Positions 19,819 through 28,956 of a stretch of DNA of 64,000 bases are shown piece after piece. A program made the translations under genes and the position numbers. The notes under the pieces were generated by a model. That model searched no databases and was not told where the DNA came from. It worked only from the letters and a program-made list of their open reading frames with translations. Every line of letters begins with the position of its first letter. Position 1 is the stretch's first letter. Where the stretch lies: NCBI RefSeq assembly GCF_002902905.1, contig NZ_CP026124.1, positions 1-64,000 of the forward strand, read 5' to 3'. Source of the DNA: Achromobacter sp. AONIH1. GTDB lineage: Bacteria > Pseudomonadota > Gammaproteobacteria > Burkholderiales > Burkholderiaceae_B.

Positions 19819-20751
19819 ATGAAAGGCCGGCGCCAGCCACGACGACTCATGCCCATCACCGACAACACCCGAGGCGCCCTGCAAATGACGGCCGCGATGA
19901 TCATTTCCGGCACCGTCGGCTGGTTCGTGCTGGCGGCCGGCGTATCGCCGCGCGCCGCGGTGTTCTGGCGCTGCCTGTTCGGCGCGCTGGCCATGCTGGC
20001 CGTCTGCGGCTGGCTGGGGCAATTGCGGCGGGGCCTGCTGAGCCGCCGCCAGGCTGGCCTGTGCGTGCTGGGCGGCGTGGCGCTGGCGCTGAACTGGACG
20101 CTGCTGTTCGGCGCCTACGGCCACGCATCCATCTCGGTCGCCACCATCGTCTATCACACGCAGCCCTTCATGCTGGTCGCGCTGGGCGCATTGTGCTTCA
20201 AGGAGAAACCGGGCGCGCGCAAGCTCGCCTGCCTGGCGCTGGCCTTCGGCGGCCTGGCGGCCATCGTCGCGGGCCGGCCGGCAGCGGCTTTGCATGCGGG
20301 CGGCTCGTTCGCCACCGGCGTCGCGCTGGCCCTGGGCGCCGCGTTCTTCTACGCGATCGCCGCCATCATCGCCAAGGGCTTGAAGGGCGTGCCGCCGCAT
20401 CTGATCGTGCTGATCCAGCTTCTCATCGGCGCGGCGCTGATGTCGCCCTCGGCCGCCCTGCCCGACCAGCCGCGCGCCTGGGGCCTGCTTGTCGCGATCG
20501 GCGTGGTCCACACCGGCCTGATGTCGACGCTGCTCTACAGCGCGCTGCAAAAGACCGCGACCAGCCTCATCGGCGTGCTGTCCTTCATCTACCCCATCGT
20601 CGCGATGCTGGTAGACGCGCTGGCGTTCGATCAGCGCATGAACGCCATCCAGATCGCCGGAGCGGCGCTGATCCTGCTGAGCGCCGCGGCGATGAACCGG
20701 CCGGCGCGCGCAGGCGGTCCGGCCGAAGCCGACGTTGACAGGCAGTCTTGA
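19819..20751 (+). CDS. EamA/DMT-family transporter
   Basis: Inner-membrane protein of 310 residues with ten predicted hydrophobic helices in two EamA repeats. Residues such as MIISGTVGWFVLAAGVSPRAAVFWR, interrupted by polar turns, mark the first repeat, and LQKTATSLIGVLSFIYPIVA marks the second. Family members export or exchange amino acids and metabolites. The ATG at 19819 is used; an ATG at 19849 (MPITDNTRG) would remove a basic leader. It is divergent from the XRE-cupin gene and followed by a DUF2938 gene with similar promoter elements, suggesting a small export regulon. Confidence 0.87.
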   Translation: MKGRRQPRRLMPITDNTRGALQMTAAMIISGTVGWFVLAAGVSPRAAVFWRCLFGALAMLAVCGWLGQLRRGLLSRRQAGLCVLGGVALALNWTLLFGAYGHASISVATIVYHTQPFMLVALGALCFKEKPGARKLACLALAFGGLAAIVAGRPAAALHAGGSFATGVALALGAAFFYAIAAIIAKGLKGVPPHLIVLIQLLIGAALMSPSAALPDQPRAWGLLVAIGVVHTGLMSTLLYSALQKTATSLIGVLSFIYPIVAMLVDALAFDQRMNAIQIAGAALILLSAAAMNRPARAGGPAEADVDRQS

Positions 20752-20783
20752 TATTTAATATCATTCAATTAATTTATTGAATG
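20751..20783. promoter_or_regulatory. Palindromes between the EamA and DUF2938 genes
   Basis: Right after the exporter stop codon lies GATATTTAATATC (20750-20762), whose reverse strand contains the same GATATTAAATAT 12-mer seen upstream of the exporter. Next is a perfect 8-bp inverted repeat CATTCAAT-TAATTT-ATTGAATG (20762-20783). These probably control the downstream DUF2938 gene. Confidence 0.55.
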
Positions 20784-20818
20784 TATGGCGCACTCATCTT
20801 GCGGCGCGCCCCGACACC

Positions 20819-21322
20819 ATGACCATCGATTCCGACTTCCTCGTCCGCATCCTGCTGATCGGCGCCGGCGCCACGCTGGTCATGGACGCCTGGGCGCTGT
20901 TCCTAAAGCGCTGCTTCAACATCCCCGGCCTGAACTACGCCATGGTAGGCCGCTGGATCGGCCATCTGCCGCGCGGACGGTTTATCCACCCGAACATCGG
21001 CAAGGCCGAACCGGTCGCGGCGGAAGCCGCCATCGGCTGGATCGCGCACTACGCCATCGGCGTCGTCTTCGCGGCCCTGCTGCTGCGCATCGCCGGACCG
21101 CAATGGGCGCAGCACCCGACCTTCCTGCCCGCGCTGCTGGTCGGCATCGGCACGGTGGCCGCGCCCTTCTTCATCCTGCAGCCCGGCATGGGCGCGGGCA
21201 TCGCCGCATCCAGGACGCCCAATCCCCCGGTCGCGCGGCTGCGCAGCCTGATGGCCCACGCATCGTTCGGCGTCGGGCTGTATCTGGCCGGACTGGCATG
21301 CCGGGCGGTGCTGGCGGCCTGA
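20819..21322 (+). CDS. DUF2938 membrane protein
   Basis: Membrane protein of 167 residues with four hydrophobic segments. The family pattern includes LIGAGATLVMDAWALFLKR, VGRWIGHLPRGRFIHPNIG, and PFFILQPGMGAGIAASRTP. Its function is not established. The ATG at 20819 (MTIDSDF) is chosen because the frame upstream lacks family features, although no good ribosome site precedes it. The dyads upstream match those at the XRE-cupin/EamA junction, so co-regulation with the exporter is likely. Confidence 0.8.
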   Translation: MTIDSDFLVRILLIGAGATLVMDAWALFLKRCFNIPGLNYAMVGRWIGHLPRGRFIHPNIGKAEPVAAEAAIGWIAHYAIGVVFAALLLRIAGPQWAQHPTFLPALLVGIGTVAAPFFILQPGMGAGIAASRTPNPPVARLRSLMAHASFGVGLYLAGLACRAVLAA

Positions 21323-21648
21323 TCCGTCGCCCGCCGCGCGCAACGAAGCTGAACGCGCCGCGCCACGCCGCGCCAATGCACAGGCCGCGCCTGTGAGCCT
21401 CATGACGGCCCGCGACCGCGGGCCGTCTTTACATTTCCCGAAAAGCCCCTAGAATCCTGCCACGCGCCGCTACCCGGGCGGCAGGACGCAGCCACGCCAC
21501 GGGCATGGCTCCAGGGCCGCGCCCTGCCCCGTCGACCCGCCCGCTGGCCGCGCGCCGCGAACGGCCCGTGCGCGACGCCACGGCGTCTCCAGCGCTTCCA
21601 GCCGGATTGGCCTTCAGCAAGGCGCGCCCTCCCTCTTTTTCGACCCTC
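21323..21648. other. Intergenic region before the glycosyltransferase
   Basis: This 326-bp gap holds a terminator (21404-21430) for the DUF2938 gene in its first third. The remainder is GC-rich. The glycosyltransferase frame is open back to 21505, but that stretch reads as Arg/Pro/Ala-rich, low-complexity sequence and is not treated as coding. No RNA gene was recognised. Confidence 0.5.
21404..21430 (+). terminator. Terminator after the DUF2938 gene
   Basis: GACGGCCCGC (21404-21413) pairs perfectly with GCGGGCCGTC (21418-21427) across a GACC loop and is followed by TTT. It separates the exporter/DUF2938 unit from the glycosyltransferase gene. Confidence 0.75.
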
Positions 21649-22770
21649 ATGCATATCTTGCACACCCTGGCCGGCTCCCATCTGGGCGGCATGGAATTCC
21701 GCGTCCTGGAACAGGCGCAGTGGCTCAAGGAGCAAGGACATGTCGTGGCCATCGCCGCGCCGCCCGGCAGCGAGACGCTGAAGGCGGCGCACGAGCGCTC
21801 GCTGGAAGCCGTGGGCATCGACTTCGAATCCGCCTACTCGCCGTCCACCGTGCTGGGGCTGCGCCGGCTGGTCAAGCGCCTGCGCATCGAGGTCATCGAC
21901 GCCCACAGCCGCGCGGACGGCAAGACCAGCGCGCTGTGCCAGGACCTGTGCGCCGTCGTGCGCACCCGCCATTTCGCCAAGTACCTGCGCACCAGCCTGC
22001 GCAAGCGCCTGGAATGGCGCGTCGGCTGCCATCACGTCATCGCCACCAGCGGCGAAGGCCGCAACGACATCGTGTCAGCCGGCTTCGCGCCGGCCGAGCG
22101 CGTCAGCGTGGTCGGCGAATGGGCCGACCAGCGTTTCTTCCTGGACGTGGACAAGGCCGCGCTGCGCCAGCGCATGCGCGCTGAACTCGGGCTGGACGCC
22201 GACGCCTTCGTGGTCGCCACCATCGGCATGCTGCGCCCGGAAAAGCGCCAGGACGACCTGCTGCGCGTGGTCCAGCAGCTGCGCCAGCGCGAGATTCCCG
22301 CCATCGCGCTGGTGGTCGGCACGCCCACCGCCGAGAAGGCCGCCTTCGGCCCCCGGCTGCACGCGCTGGCCGATGAACTGGGCATCGCGGCCCATACCGT
22401 ATTCGCCGGCCATCGCGGCGACATCGACCAGGTGATCCACGCCGCCGACGCGCTGCTGGTGCCCTCGTCCAACGAGGCCTGGTCGCGCGTCGTGCCCGAA
22501 GCCTTCGCCGCCGGCTGCCCGGTGGTGGTCAGCAATGTGGGCGGACTGCCCGAGATCGTGAAGCCGGACGCGACCGGCTGGCTGGCCGAGCCGGGCGACG
22601 TGGCCGGATTCACCGGGCACGTGGCCGGTATCTGGAGCGATCCCGCACGGGCTCGTCGGGTGGTGGAGCAGGCGCGCGTCTTCGCCGAAGACAACTTCCA
22701 GCTGGGGCGCAAGATGGATGAGACGCTGCGGGCGTATGAAGTGGCGATCAGGCGCAAGCGCGGGCGCTGA
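21649..22770 (+). CDS. Family 4 glycosyltransferase
   Basis: GT-B enzyme of 373 residues. The N-terminal domain starts MHILHTLAGSHLGGMEFRVL, which carries the acceptor-side glycine loop. The C-terminal domain has GMLRPEKRQDDLLRVV and the E-x7-E type motif in SSNEAWSRVVPEAFAAGCPVV that holds the nucleotide sugar. A role in LPS core or another glycan is probable, but donor and acceptor cannot be told from sequence. ATG 21649 is used because the upstream extension is low complexity. A shared terminator separates it from convergent ychF. Confidence 0.87.
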   Translation: MHILHTLAGSHLGGMEFRVLEQAQWLKEQGHVVAIAAPPGSETLKAAHERSLEAVGIDFESAYSPSTVLGLRRLVKRLRIEVIDAHSRADGKTSALCQDLCAVVRTRHFAKYLRTSLRKRLEWRVGCHHVIATSGEGRNDIVSAGFAPAERVSVVGEWADQRFFLDVDKAALRQRMRAELGLDADAFVVATIGMLRPEKRQDDLLRVVQQLRQREIPAIALVVGTPTAEKAAFGPRLHALADELGIAAHTVFAGHRGDIDQVIHAADALLVPSSNEAWSRVVPEAFAAGCPVVVSNVGGLPEIVKPDATGWLAEPGDVAGFTGHVAGIWSDPARARRVVEQARVFAEDNFQLGRKMDETLRAYEVAIRRKRGR

Positions 22771-22792
22771 GGCGCGATGAGGCGCTATGAAA

Positions 22793-22830
22793 AAAAGCCG
22801 AGGCCCGCCAGATGGTGGGTCTCGGCTTTT
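22793..22830. terminator. Bidirectional terminator, glycosyltransferase / ychF
   Basis: A long stem (left arm 22793-22809, right arm 22814-22830, loop AGAT) with two G-T wobbles is flanked by an A-run and a T-run. It can terminate the glycosyltransferase transcript on the plus strand and ychF on the minus strand. Confidence 0.88.
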
Positions 22831-22877
22831 GCCGCTGGGCGCATCCGTTCCGTGGGAAGCGGGTGCGCGGGCCGGGA

Positions 22878-23969
22878 TCAGACGTTGAACAGGAAGTTCA
22901 TCACATCGCCGTCCTGCACGATGTATTCCTTGCCTTCGGCGCGCATCTTGCCGGCTTCCTTGGCGCCCTGCTCGCCCTTGTAGGCGATGTAGTCCTCGTA
23001 GGCGATGGTCTGCGCGCGGATGAAGCCGCGCTCGAAGTCGGTATGGATCACGCCCGCGGCCTGGGGCGCGGTGGCGCCGATCGGCACGGTCCAGGCGCGC
23101 ACTTCCTTCACGCCGGCGGTGAAGTACGTTTGCAGACCCAGCAGCTTGAAGGCGGCGCGGATCAGGCGGTTCAGGCCCGGCTCTTCCATGCCCATGTCGC
23201 TCAGGAAGGCCTGGCGGTCGGCGTCGTCCAGGTCGACGATCTCGGACTCGATGGCGGCGCAGATGGCGACCACGGGCGCGTTGCGCTTGGCGGCGAACTC
23301 GGTCAGGCGGTCCAGCAGCGGGTTGTTGGAGAAACCATCGTCGGCCACGTTGCCCACGTACATCGCGCGCTTGGCGGTGATGAAGCAGAGCTGGGCGATG
23401 TCGGCCTTTTCCTCGGTCGTCAGGTCCAGCGCACGGATGGGCTTGGCTTCGTTCAGCTGGGCCACGCATTTTTCCAGCACGGCCACGATGCGCTGCGATT
23501 CCTTGTCGCCGGAACGCGCGGTCTTCTGGTGGCGTTGCAGGGCCTTCTCGGCGGTCTGCAAGTCGGCCAGGGCCAACTCGGTCTCGATGACCTCGATGTC
23601 GGCAATGGGATCGACCTTGCCGGCGACGTGGATCACGTTCGGGTCTTCAAAGCAGCGCACCACGTTGACGATGGCGTCGGTCTCGCGGATGTGCGAGAGG
23701 AACTGGTTGCCCAGGCCTTCGCCCTTGCTCGCGCCGGCCACCAGGCCGGCGATGTCCACGAACTCGACCGTGGCCGACAGGATGCGCTCGGGCTTGACGA
23801 TCTCGGCCAGCTTCTGCAGGCGCGGATCCGGCACTTCCACGACGCCCACGTTGGGCTCGATGGTGCAGAACGGATAGTTCTCGGCGGCGATGCCGGCGCG
23901 GGTCAGAGCGTTGAAAAGCGTCGATTTGCCGACATTAGGCAGGCCGACGATGCCGCATTGCAGAGCCAT
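22878..23969 (-). CDS. ychF: Redox-regulated ATPase YchF (OLA1 family)
   Basis: Obg-like P-loop ATPase of 363 residues that binds ribosomes and modulates stress responses. The N-terminus [20 protein letters not shown] contains Walker A. Switch II appears as FVDIAGLV, and the C-terminal TGS domain spans about residues 280-363 with the conserved [12 protein letters not shown] segment. Length and start are standard. The gene ends close to the terminator shared with the glycosyltransferase. Confidence 0.96.
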   Translation of the reverse strand: MALQCGIVGLPNVGKSTLFNALTRAGIAAENYPFCTIEPNVGVVEVPDPRLQKLAEIVKPERILSATVEFVDIAGLVAGASKGEGLGNQFLSHIRETDAIVNVVRCFEDPNVIHVAGKVDPIADIEVIETELALADLQTAEKALQRHQKTARSGDKESQRIVAVLEKCVAQLNEAKPIRALDLTTEEKADIAQLCFITAKRAMYVGNVADDGFSNNPLLDRLTEFAAKRNAPVVAICAAIESEIVDLDDADRQAFLSDMGMEEPGLNRLIRAAFKLLGLQTYFTAGVKEVRAWTVPIGATAPQAAGVIHTDFERGFIRAQTIAYEDYIAYKGEQGAKEAGKMRAEGKEYIVQDGDVMNFLFNV

Positions 23970-24227
23970 GGGAATCCTATACGTATCAAGGCGCTATGCG
24001 CCCAATGTGAGTGCGGTACATCTTGCCGCCCCGCGCGGGGATGGCGGGTGGCCGCGGGCACTGGCGCGCAAGGCGTGGAGCCGGCGGACTTGCCGGGCGC
24101 TTGGTCGCACATGTCCGGAAAAGGCGCATTTTAACCGTTTTGCGCGACTGGGCGCAGGCCGGGACGCCGGGGGTGACCACGGGTGGGCATGCATGCATCA
24201 CCTGAGTCCTGGCCAGGACTATGTCCC

Positions 24228-24761
24228 TCAGAATCCACGGAAGTCCGGCACGGCCTGCTTCCATTTTTCTTCGATCTTGCGCAGGTCTTCCCATAACGCC
24301 TCGAACACCGCGCTGCCCATAGGCGCGACGCCGTGAGCCAGCGCATTTCGCCCAACATACAACCCCAGCAATTGCTTCAAGCGATTGCTCGCATAGTTGT
24401 TGGAGCCCAGCACCTGTATCCAGCGGTTGAGTATCGTCGATATCTTCAGGTATCCCTTCTCTGGCACTTTGGAAAAGTGCTGATGCTGCGATCGCCTTTC
24501 GGCAACCCGCCACTGCACATCTCTGCGGATAGCCCCCTCGCATGCCGCCATCAAAGCAAGGGAAGCGAACAGCTCGTGCTCATCCAGTCGCTTCTGGAGG
24601 TAGTCCTTCCACTCTGCTTCGGTCATGCCGAAGATGGCGTCATCAGTGATGGCGCTGATCCCCTCGGGACGACTGGGAGCATGGATGTAACGTCCCAAGC
24701 ACAGGAGTCCGTCCCTCGTGGAAAAGTACCAATCGCGCGCTCTGCCGATGTCGGGAAACAT
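24228..24761 (-). CDS. HEPN-like protein, second gene of a two-gene unit
   Basis: Protein of 177 residues, mostly helical. Near the C-terminus it has LLGLYVGRNALAHG, which contains the R-x4-H signature (R138-H143) of HEPN ribonuclease or nucleotide-binding folds. An earlier helix, ELFASLALMAACEGAIRRD (about 63-81), resembles the first long helix of RiboL-PSP/MAE-type HEPN domains. HEPN proteins are often toxins or defence effectors. It starts 9 bp after the stop of the unrecognised upstream gene. Base composition here (locally near 50% G+C) is well below that of the neighbours, suggesting acquisition. Assignment rests on motif and helix pattern only. Confidence 0.6.
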   Translation of the reverse strand: MFPDIGRARDWYFSTRDGLLCLGRYIHAPSRPEGISAITDDAIFGMTEAEWKDYLQKRLDEHELFASLALMAACEGAIRRDVQWRVAERRSQHQHFSKVPEKGYLKISTILNRWIQVLGSNNYASNRLKQLLGLYVGRNALAHGVAPMGSAVFEALWEDLRKIEEKWKQAVPDFRGF

Positions 24762-24770
24762 GCTGGCGCC

Positions 24771-25271
24771 TCAGCTCATGACGTCCGTGAAGAGCCGCCC
24801 CAATCCCGCCTCATCCAGGGCATATGACCCTGCCGTCCCTATCGCCGGGAAAACCCGCCATACCCAGTCCCTGTCGTAGGACGGCGTGTGATCAACGGGC
24901 GACCGATCCTCGTGGGCATCGAGAGCAATCAGCTTGACCAACTTGAGCGCATGACGAGGTTGCACGTCGACACGGCCATAGCCGCCAATGATCACGCTCC
25001 CCTTGGGCTTGAAATCCACCCAAAGTCCGGTAGGCAGCTGGACAGACAAGGACGGCGCATCGTAGTGACCCAGGCGCTCCTCATGCAGTTTGACAACAGG
25101 CCTTTCGAAAGCGTCCTGTCTCAGACCGGCCATTTCCAGTTCACGCGCGATCCAGCGGAAAAGCTCATCCAGCTCCCGCAACCATTTCTGACGGCGCTTT
25201 GTCCAGTCAACTTGCGCCTGGACAGTAGCAAGCATCCGCTGGTTCTCGATAAACCCCTTCAAGTCGGTCAT
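24771..25271 (-). CDS. Unrecognised protein, first gene of the HEPN-linked pair
   Basis: Protein of 166 residues that I do not recognise. The first 50 residues are charged and helical (QVDWTKRRQKWLRELDELFRW), possibly a coiled coil. Residues 75-105 look like beta strands with glycine turns (VQLPTGLWVDFKPKGSVIIG, GGYGRVDV), and the C-terminus returns to mixed structure ending FTDVMS. The ATG at 25271 is the first plausible start; a further 69 upstream codons are open but show no ribosome site or pattern. It precedes the HEPN-like gene by 9 bp, so the two are probably one transcript. Partner, antitoxin or sensor roles are all open. Confidence 0.6.
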   Translation of the reverse strand: MTDLKGFIENQRMLATVQAQVDWTKRRQKWLRELDELFRWIARELEMAGLRQDAFERPVVKLHEERLGHYDAPSLSVQLPTGLWVDFKPKGSVIIGGYGRVDVQPRHALKLVKLIALDAHEDRSPVDHTPSYDRDWVWRVFPAIGTAGSYALDEAGLGRLFTDVMS

Positions 25272-25493
25272 GATCTCGGCATCTCTTATTGACACTGCTG
25301 TGTGGCTCGCTGACTGGCAATCTATCACGCGACACACTCGTGGATAGGTAAACGCCGGGCGGCTCGCCACGCAATCCGGTCTTACCTTGTCATGATGGCA
25401 CTGCCGAAGCACGACTGCGCCGCGCGCCCACAAGTCCCGCACCAGTGTAGAAAACAAAAAGGCCCGTCGGGAACGCAACGTGCCAGAACTGCC

Positions 25494-26276
25494 CTACGCT
25501 GCCGCCCCCGGCACCCAGCGCATCACCGCCCAGATCAGCACGATCGGCCCCGCGTTGAAGACGGCGTGCAACGCGATGGCCGCGCCGATACCCCTGCGCA
25601 CCCGCATCCAGCCCAGCGCCAGACCCGTGAGCCATTGCGGCAGCACCAGCAGGGGCAGCAGCCAGTACGGCGTCTTGCTGAAGACGAAATTGCTCAGGTG
25701 CACGGCGGCGAAGGTCAGCGTGCCCAGGTGGAACACCAGGCCGAAATGCTTCAGGTAATAGCGACGCCAGGTCGTATCCCAGCCTTGCAGCGGCTGCGCG
25801 CGCCGGATCAGCGCCCAGACGGCCAGCAACAGGAACGCGGCCAGCAGCAGCCCGGTCCAGATGCGCGGCCCCCACAGCACCACGGGCACCAGTGCCGGGC
25901 ACAGCCACAGCGCCTGCCTGGGCCGTCGCAGGCCGTAGCGGAACAGCATTTCCTCGACCAGCGGCGCCCAGATGATGGCGGTCAGCCAGGGGATGTTGGT
26001 GGGATCCAGCCTATGCGTGGCCCCCGCGAGTCCGGCGGCGGCGACCGCCACCGGCCCCAGCGCGAACAGGTTCACGCACCACAGCAGCAGCGCCCAGGCC
26101 AGCAGCCGGCCGGGACGCACGCCCGGCCAGAAATCACGCCACACGCCGCCGCCCGGTCCGCGCCCCGTCAACCGCGCCGCGTTCGGCCGGCGGATGAAGC
26201 GCCAGAAATCGACCAGTTCATCGCGGAAACGCAGTTTGCGGGACGCTGGGACGGCAGGCTGGTCGGACATGGGCAT
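25494..26276 (-). CDS. CPBP-family intramembrane metalloprotease
   Basis: Membrane protein of 260 residues with several hydrophobic helices. It carries the CPBP/Abi motifs: E108-E109-x3-R113 (LVEEMLFRYG), His193 in AAVHLSNF, and His237/Asn241 in ALHAVFNAG. These form the zinc-dependent active site in the membrane, as in Rce1-like CAAX proteases. The substrate is unknown. An internal ATG at 26270 (MSDQ) is an equally good start. It lies between the HEPN-like insert and pth, on the same strand as both. Confidence 0.86.
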   Translation of the reverse strand: MPMSDQPAVPASRKLRFRDELVDFWRFIRRPNAARLTGRGPGGGVWRDFWPGVRPGRLLAWALLLWCVNLFALGPVAVAAAGLAGATHRLDPTNIPWLTAIIWAPLVEEMLFRYGLRRPRQALWLCPALVPVVLWGPRIWTGLLLAAFLLLAVWALIRRAQPLQGWDTTWRRYYLKHFGLVFHLGTLTFAAVHLSNFVFSKTPYWLLPLLVLPQWLTGLALGWMRVRRGIGAAIALHAVFNAGPIVLIWAVMRWVPGAAA

Positions 26277-26329
26277 TTCAACGATTCAAGGCGCGGGCTC
26301 ATCGACCGCGGCGGACGGCCACAATCCCG

Positions 26330-26926
26330 TTAGGCATCGTTGCCGCTGTGAAGTTGCCGCGTCGCCAGCGGAAAATCGCCGGCCAGCATCGCCGGCACCA
26401 CGGCGCGGCAGCGGTCGATGACGGCTTCGATCGCCGTCTGCTCTTCGCGGCGCGGCGGGTGCAGGACGAAGTCCGCGACCTGCTGCGCCAGCCCCAGCGT
26501 GCGCGGATGGCCGATGCCGATGCGCAGGCGCCAGAAGTTGGGGCTGCCCAGCGCCGCCTGGATGTCCTTCAGGCCGTTGTGGCCGGCGTGCCCGCCGCCC
26601 TGCTTGAGTTTCACCTGGCCGGGCATGAGGTCCAGCTCGTCATGCAGCACCAGCACGGCCTCGGGCGCGAGCTTGTAGAAGCGCGCCAGCGCGCCGACCG
26701 CCTGGCCGGAACGGTTCATGTAGGTGTTGGGCTTGAGCAGCAGCACGTTGTCCGCGCCCAGCCGGGCCTTGGCGACCATGCCGAAGAACGACTTCTCCAG
26801 CGCGAAGGACGCGCGCAGATCATCGGCCAGGTGATCGGCCAGCCAGAAGCCGGCGTTGTGCCGGGTGGTTTCGTAGTCGGGGCCGGGATTGCCCAGCCCG
26901 ACGATGAGGCGTATGGGAGTAGACAT
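26330..26926 (-). CDS. pth: Peptidyl-tRNA hydrolase
   Basis: Enzyme of 198 residues that releases peptides from peptidyl-tRNA after ribosome drop-off. The N-terminus [20 protein letters not shown] carries the conserved Asn13 and catalytic His23, and the later [10 protein letters not shown] holds the conserved Asp. It follows rplY on the same strand, the usual betaproteobacterial order, separated by a terminator-like hairpin. Confidence 0.96.
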   Translation of the reverse strand: MSTPIRLIVGLGNPGPDYETTRHNAGFWLADHLADDLRASFALEKSFFGMVAKARLGADNVLLLKPNTYMNRSGQAVGALARFYKLAPEAVLVLHDELDLMPGQVKLKQGGGHAGHNGLKDIQAALGSPNFWRLRIGIGHPRTLGLAQQVADFVLHPPRREEQTAIEAVIDRCRAVVPAMLAGDFPLATRQLHSGNDA

Positions 26927-26941
26927 GATGGGGGTGTTTAA

Positions 26942-26980
26942 ACCAAAAAACCCTGCGCATGCAAATGCACGCGCAGGGTT
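26942..26980 (-). terminator. Terminator between rplY and pth
   Basis: AACCCTGCGC (26949-26958) pairs with GCGCAGGGTT (26971-26980); the loop itself can fold through TGCA-AA-TGCA. On the minus strand the stem is followed by a run of six T. It should stop or attenuate rplY transcription before pth. Confidence 0.85.
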
Positions 26981-27022
26981 TCGGCGTCAGCCTTGCGCAA
27001 GCCCGAGGGCTCGCGGCCTGGC

Positions 27023-27637
27023 TTAGGCGGCCGGAGCGGCTTCGGCGGCGTCGTCAGCGGCGGCAGCGCCGCCCTTGACCACGGCAGCGGCCAGCAGCGG
27101 GTTCGGCTCGCCACCGTGCGGGACGTAGGTCACGCCCTTGGGCAGCTTGATATCGGCCAGGTGGACCGACGCGCCGGGCAGCAGGTCCTTCAGGTCGATT
27201 TCGATGAACTGCGGCAGGGCGGCCGGCAGGCAGGTGATTTCCAGCTCGGTCAGCACGTGGCTGATGATCGCGCCGCTCAGCTTGACGGCCGGCGAGACTT
27301 CAGCGTTCAGGAAGTGCAGCGGCACCTTGGTGTGCAGGGCCTGGTTGGCGTCCACGCGCTGGAAGTCCACGTGCAGGACTTGCGGCTTGTAGGCGTGCCA
27401 TTGAACCGAACGCAGCAGGACTTGCTCTTCCTTGGCCGCGCCTTCCAGCGCCATTTGCAGGATGGAAGCGTGGAACTCTTCCTTGCGCAGGGCGTGGTAG
27501 ATCTCGTTGTGGTCGAGTTCGATGTTCAGGGGGGCAGCCGTACCGCCATAAACGATGGCGGGAACGCGGCCCGCGCGGCGCAGGCGGCGGCTCGCACTCG
27601 AACCCTGGACGCTACGCGCAGTGGCATTGAATTTCAT
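27023..27637 (-). CDS. rplY: 50S ribosomal protein L25, general stress (CTC) form
   Basis: Ribosomal protein of 204 residues binding 5S rRNA. The N-terminal L25 domain starts [20 protein letters not shown], and a beta-domain of the TL5/CTC type follows (about 95-185). The C-terminus is an Ala-rich tail. The ATG at 27637 has TTGGAG at the correct distance; an upstream in-frame start (six more residues) is less likely. It sits between prs and pth, as in other betaproteobacteria. Confidence 0.95.
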   Translation of the reverse strand: MKFNATARSVQGSSASRRLRRAGRVPAIVYGGTAAPLNIELDHNEIYHALRKEEFHASILQMALEGAAKEEQVLLRSVQWHAYKPQVLHVDFQRVDANQALHTKVPLHFLNAEVSPAVKLSGAIISHVLTELEITCLPAALPQFIEIDLKDLLPGASVHLADIKLPKGVTYVPHGGEPNPLLAAAVVKGGAAAADDAAEAAPAA

Positions 27638-27767
27638 GGAAAACTCCAAAAGCAAAAAATGGCGAAACGGGTTCGCCGGTTGTGTTCACGGCGCACAAGA
27701 TGCGCGCCGTGTTTTTCGCGTCCTGCCGCGACCAGCAAGACGCAAATCCGGATAATGCCGACGGGCC

Positions 27768-28718
27768 TCAGTCGACGAACAGCGAGCTGACCGATTCGGC
27801 GTTCGAGATACGCAGGATGGTCTCGCCCAGCAGCGCCGCGCAGGACAGCTGGCGGATCTTGCCGCTGGCCTGGCCTTCTTCGGACAGCGGGATGGTGTCG
27901 GTGACGACCAGCTCGTCCAGGGCCGAGCCCTCGATGCGCTCGATCGCGCCGCCCGACAGCACGGGGTGCGTGCAATACGCGTAGACGGCGCCAGCGCCGC
28001 GGTCCTTCAGGGCCTGGGCCGCCTTGCACAGCGTGCCGGCGGTGTCGACCATGTCGTCCATGATGATGCAGGTGCGGCCGTCGACTTCACCGATGATGTT
28101 CATCACTTCCGACACGTTGGCGCGCGGACGACGCTTGTCGATGATGGCCAGGTCGGCTTCGAGTTGCTTGGCCAGCGCGCGGGCCCGCACCACGCCGCCG
28201 ATGTCCGGGGACACGACGACCAGGTTCGAGAAGTTGCGGCGCCAGATGTCGCCCAGCAGGATCGGACCCGCGTAGATGTTGTCCACGGGGATGTCGAAGA
28301 AGCCCTGGATCTGGTCGGCGTGCAGGTCCATCGTCAGGACCCGGTCCACGCCGGCCACTTGCAGCATGTTGGCCACGACCTTGGCCGAGATCGCGACGCG
28401 CGCCGAGCGCGGGCGACGGTCCTGGCGGGCGTAGCCGAAATAGGGAATGGCGGCGGTGATGCGACCGGCCGAGGCGCGGCGCAGGGCATCGACCATCACC
28501 ATGATTTCCATCAGGTTGTCGTTGGTGGGCGCACAGGTGGGCTGCAGTACGAAGACGTCCTTGCCGCGCACGTTCTCGTTGATCTCGACCATCACCTCGC
28601 CGTCCGAGAAGCGACCCACGGTCATCTTGCCCAGGGACATGTCGAGGTGGTTGACTACGTCCACGGCCAGCCGAGTATTGGCGGTGCCCGTGAAGATCAT
28701 GAAACTATCGTTTGCCAT
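27768..28718 (-). CDS. prs: Ribose-phosphate pyrophosphokinase
   Basis: PRPP synthase of 316 residues making phosphoribosyl pyrophosphate for nucleotide, His and Trp synthesis. Motifs seen are the N-terminal [19 protein letters not shown], the ATP-site segment [20 protein letters not shown], the divalent-cation site [18 protein letters not shown], and the PRPP loop [17 protein letters not shown]. Length is standard. The tRNA-Gln gene lies immediately upstream on the same strand. Confidence 0.97.
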   Translation of the reverse strand: MANDSFMIFTGTANTRLAVDVVNHLDMSLGKMTVGRFSDGEVMVEINENVRGKDVFVLQPTCAPTNDNLMEIMVMVDALRRASAGRITAAIPYFGYARQDRRPRSARVAISAKVVANMLQVAGVDRVLTMDLHADQIQGFFDIPVDNIYAGPILLGDIWRRNFSNLVVVSPDIGGVVRARALAKQLEADLAIIDKRRPRANVSEVMNIIGEVDGRTCIIMDDMVDTAGTLCKAAQALKDRGAGAVYAYCTHPVLSGGAIERIEGSALDELVVTDTIPLSEEGQASGKIRQLSCAALLGETILRISNAESVSSLFVD

Positions 28719-28812
28719 GATGGATGATGCGATGGTCGTTTGAAACAGACGCGAACGGGGTGAGGCGGGGTGATGCGAGGTGTTGCGCTACAGCAGAACC
28801 TGACCGGAAAAC

Positions 28813-28867
28813 AAAAAAGCTGCTGAACCGGGGCCAGTGTCTGACAGGCGTGTTCAACAGCTTTTTT
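28813..28867 (-). terminator. Hairpin after tRNA-Gln
   Basis: The arms 28813-28828 (AAAAAAGCTGCTGAAC) and 28852-28867 pair with one wobble across a 23-nt loop and are bounded by six A and six T. On the minus strand it lies just after the tRNA and would terminate or trim the ispE-tRNA transcript before prs. Confidence 0.7.
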
Positions 28868-28878
28868 ATGTATTCGGC

Positions 28879-28955
28879 TGGCTGGGGAGGAAGGATTCGA
28901 ACCTTCGCATGCCGGAATCAAAATCCGGTGCCTTAACCAGCTTGGCGACTCCCCA
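28879..28955 (-). tRNA. tRNA-Gln (anticodon TTG)
   Basis: A 77-nt cloverleaf on the minus strand. The acceptor TGGGGAG pairs with CTCCCCA, and the discriminator G plus CCA are encoded. The anticodon stem CCGGA/TCCGG encloses the loop TTTTGAT, giving anticodon TTG for the CAA codon. The T-arm contains GGTTCGAATCC. Its 5' end lies one nucleotide after the ispE stop codon, so it is probably processed out of an ispE transcript. Confidence 0.96.
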
Positions 28956-28956
28956 A

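Noticed and set aside
23970..25500. A prophage or IS remnant around the HEPN-like pair
   Set aside because: No integrase, transposase, terminal inverted repeats or direct-repeat attachment sites were recognised; only low GC and the gene pair support acquisition.
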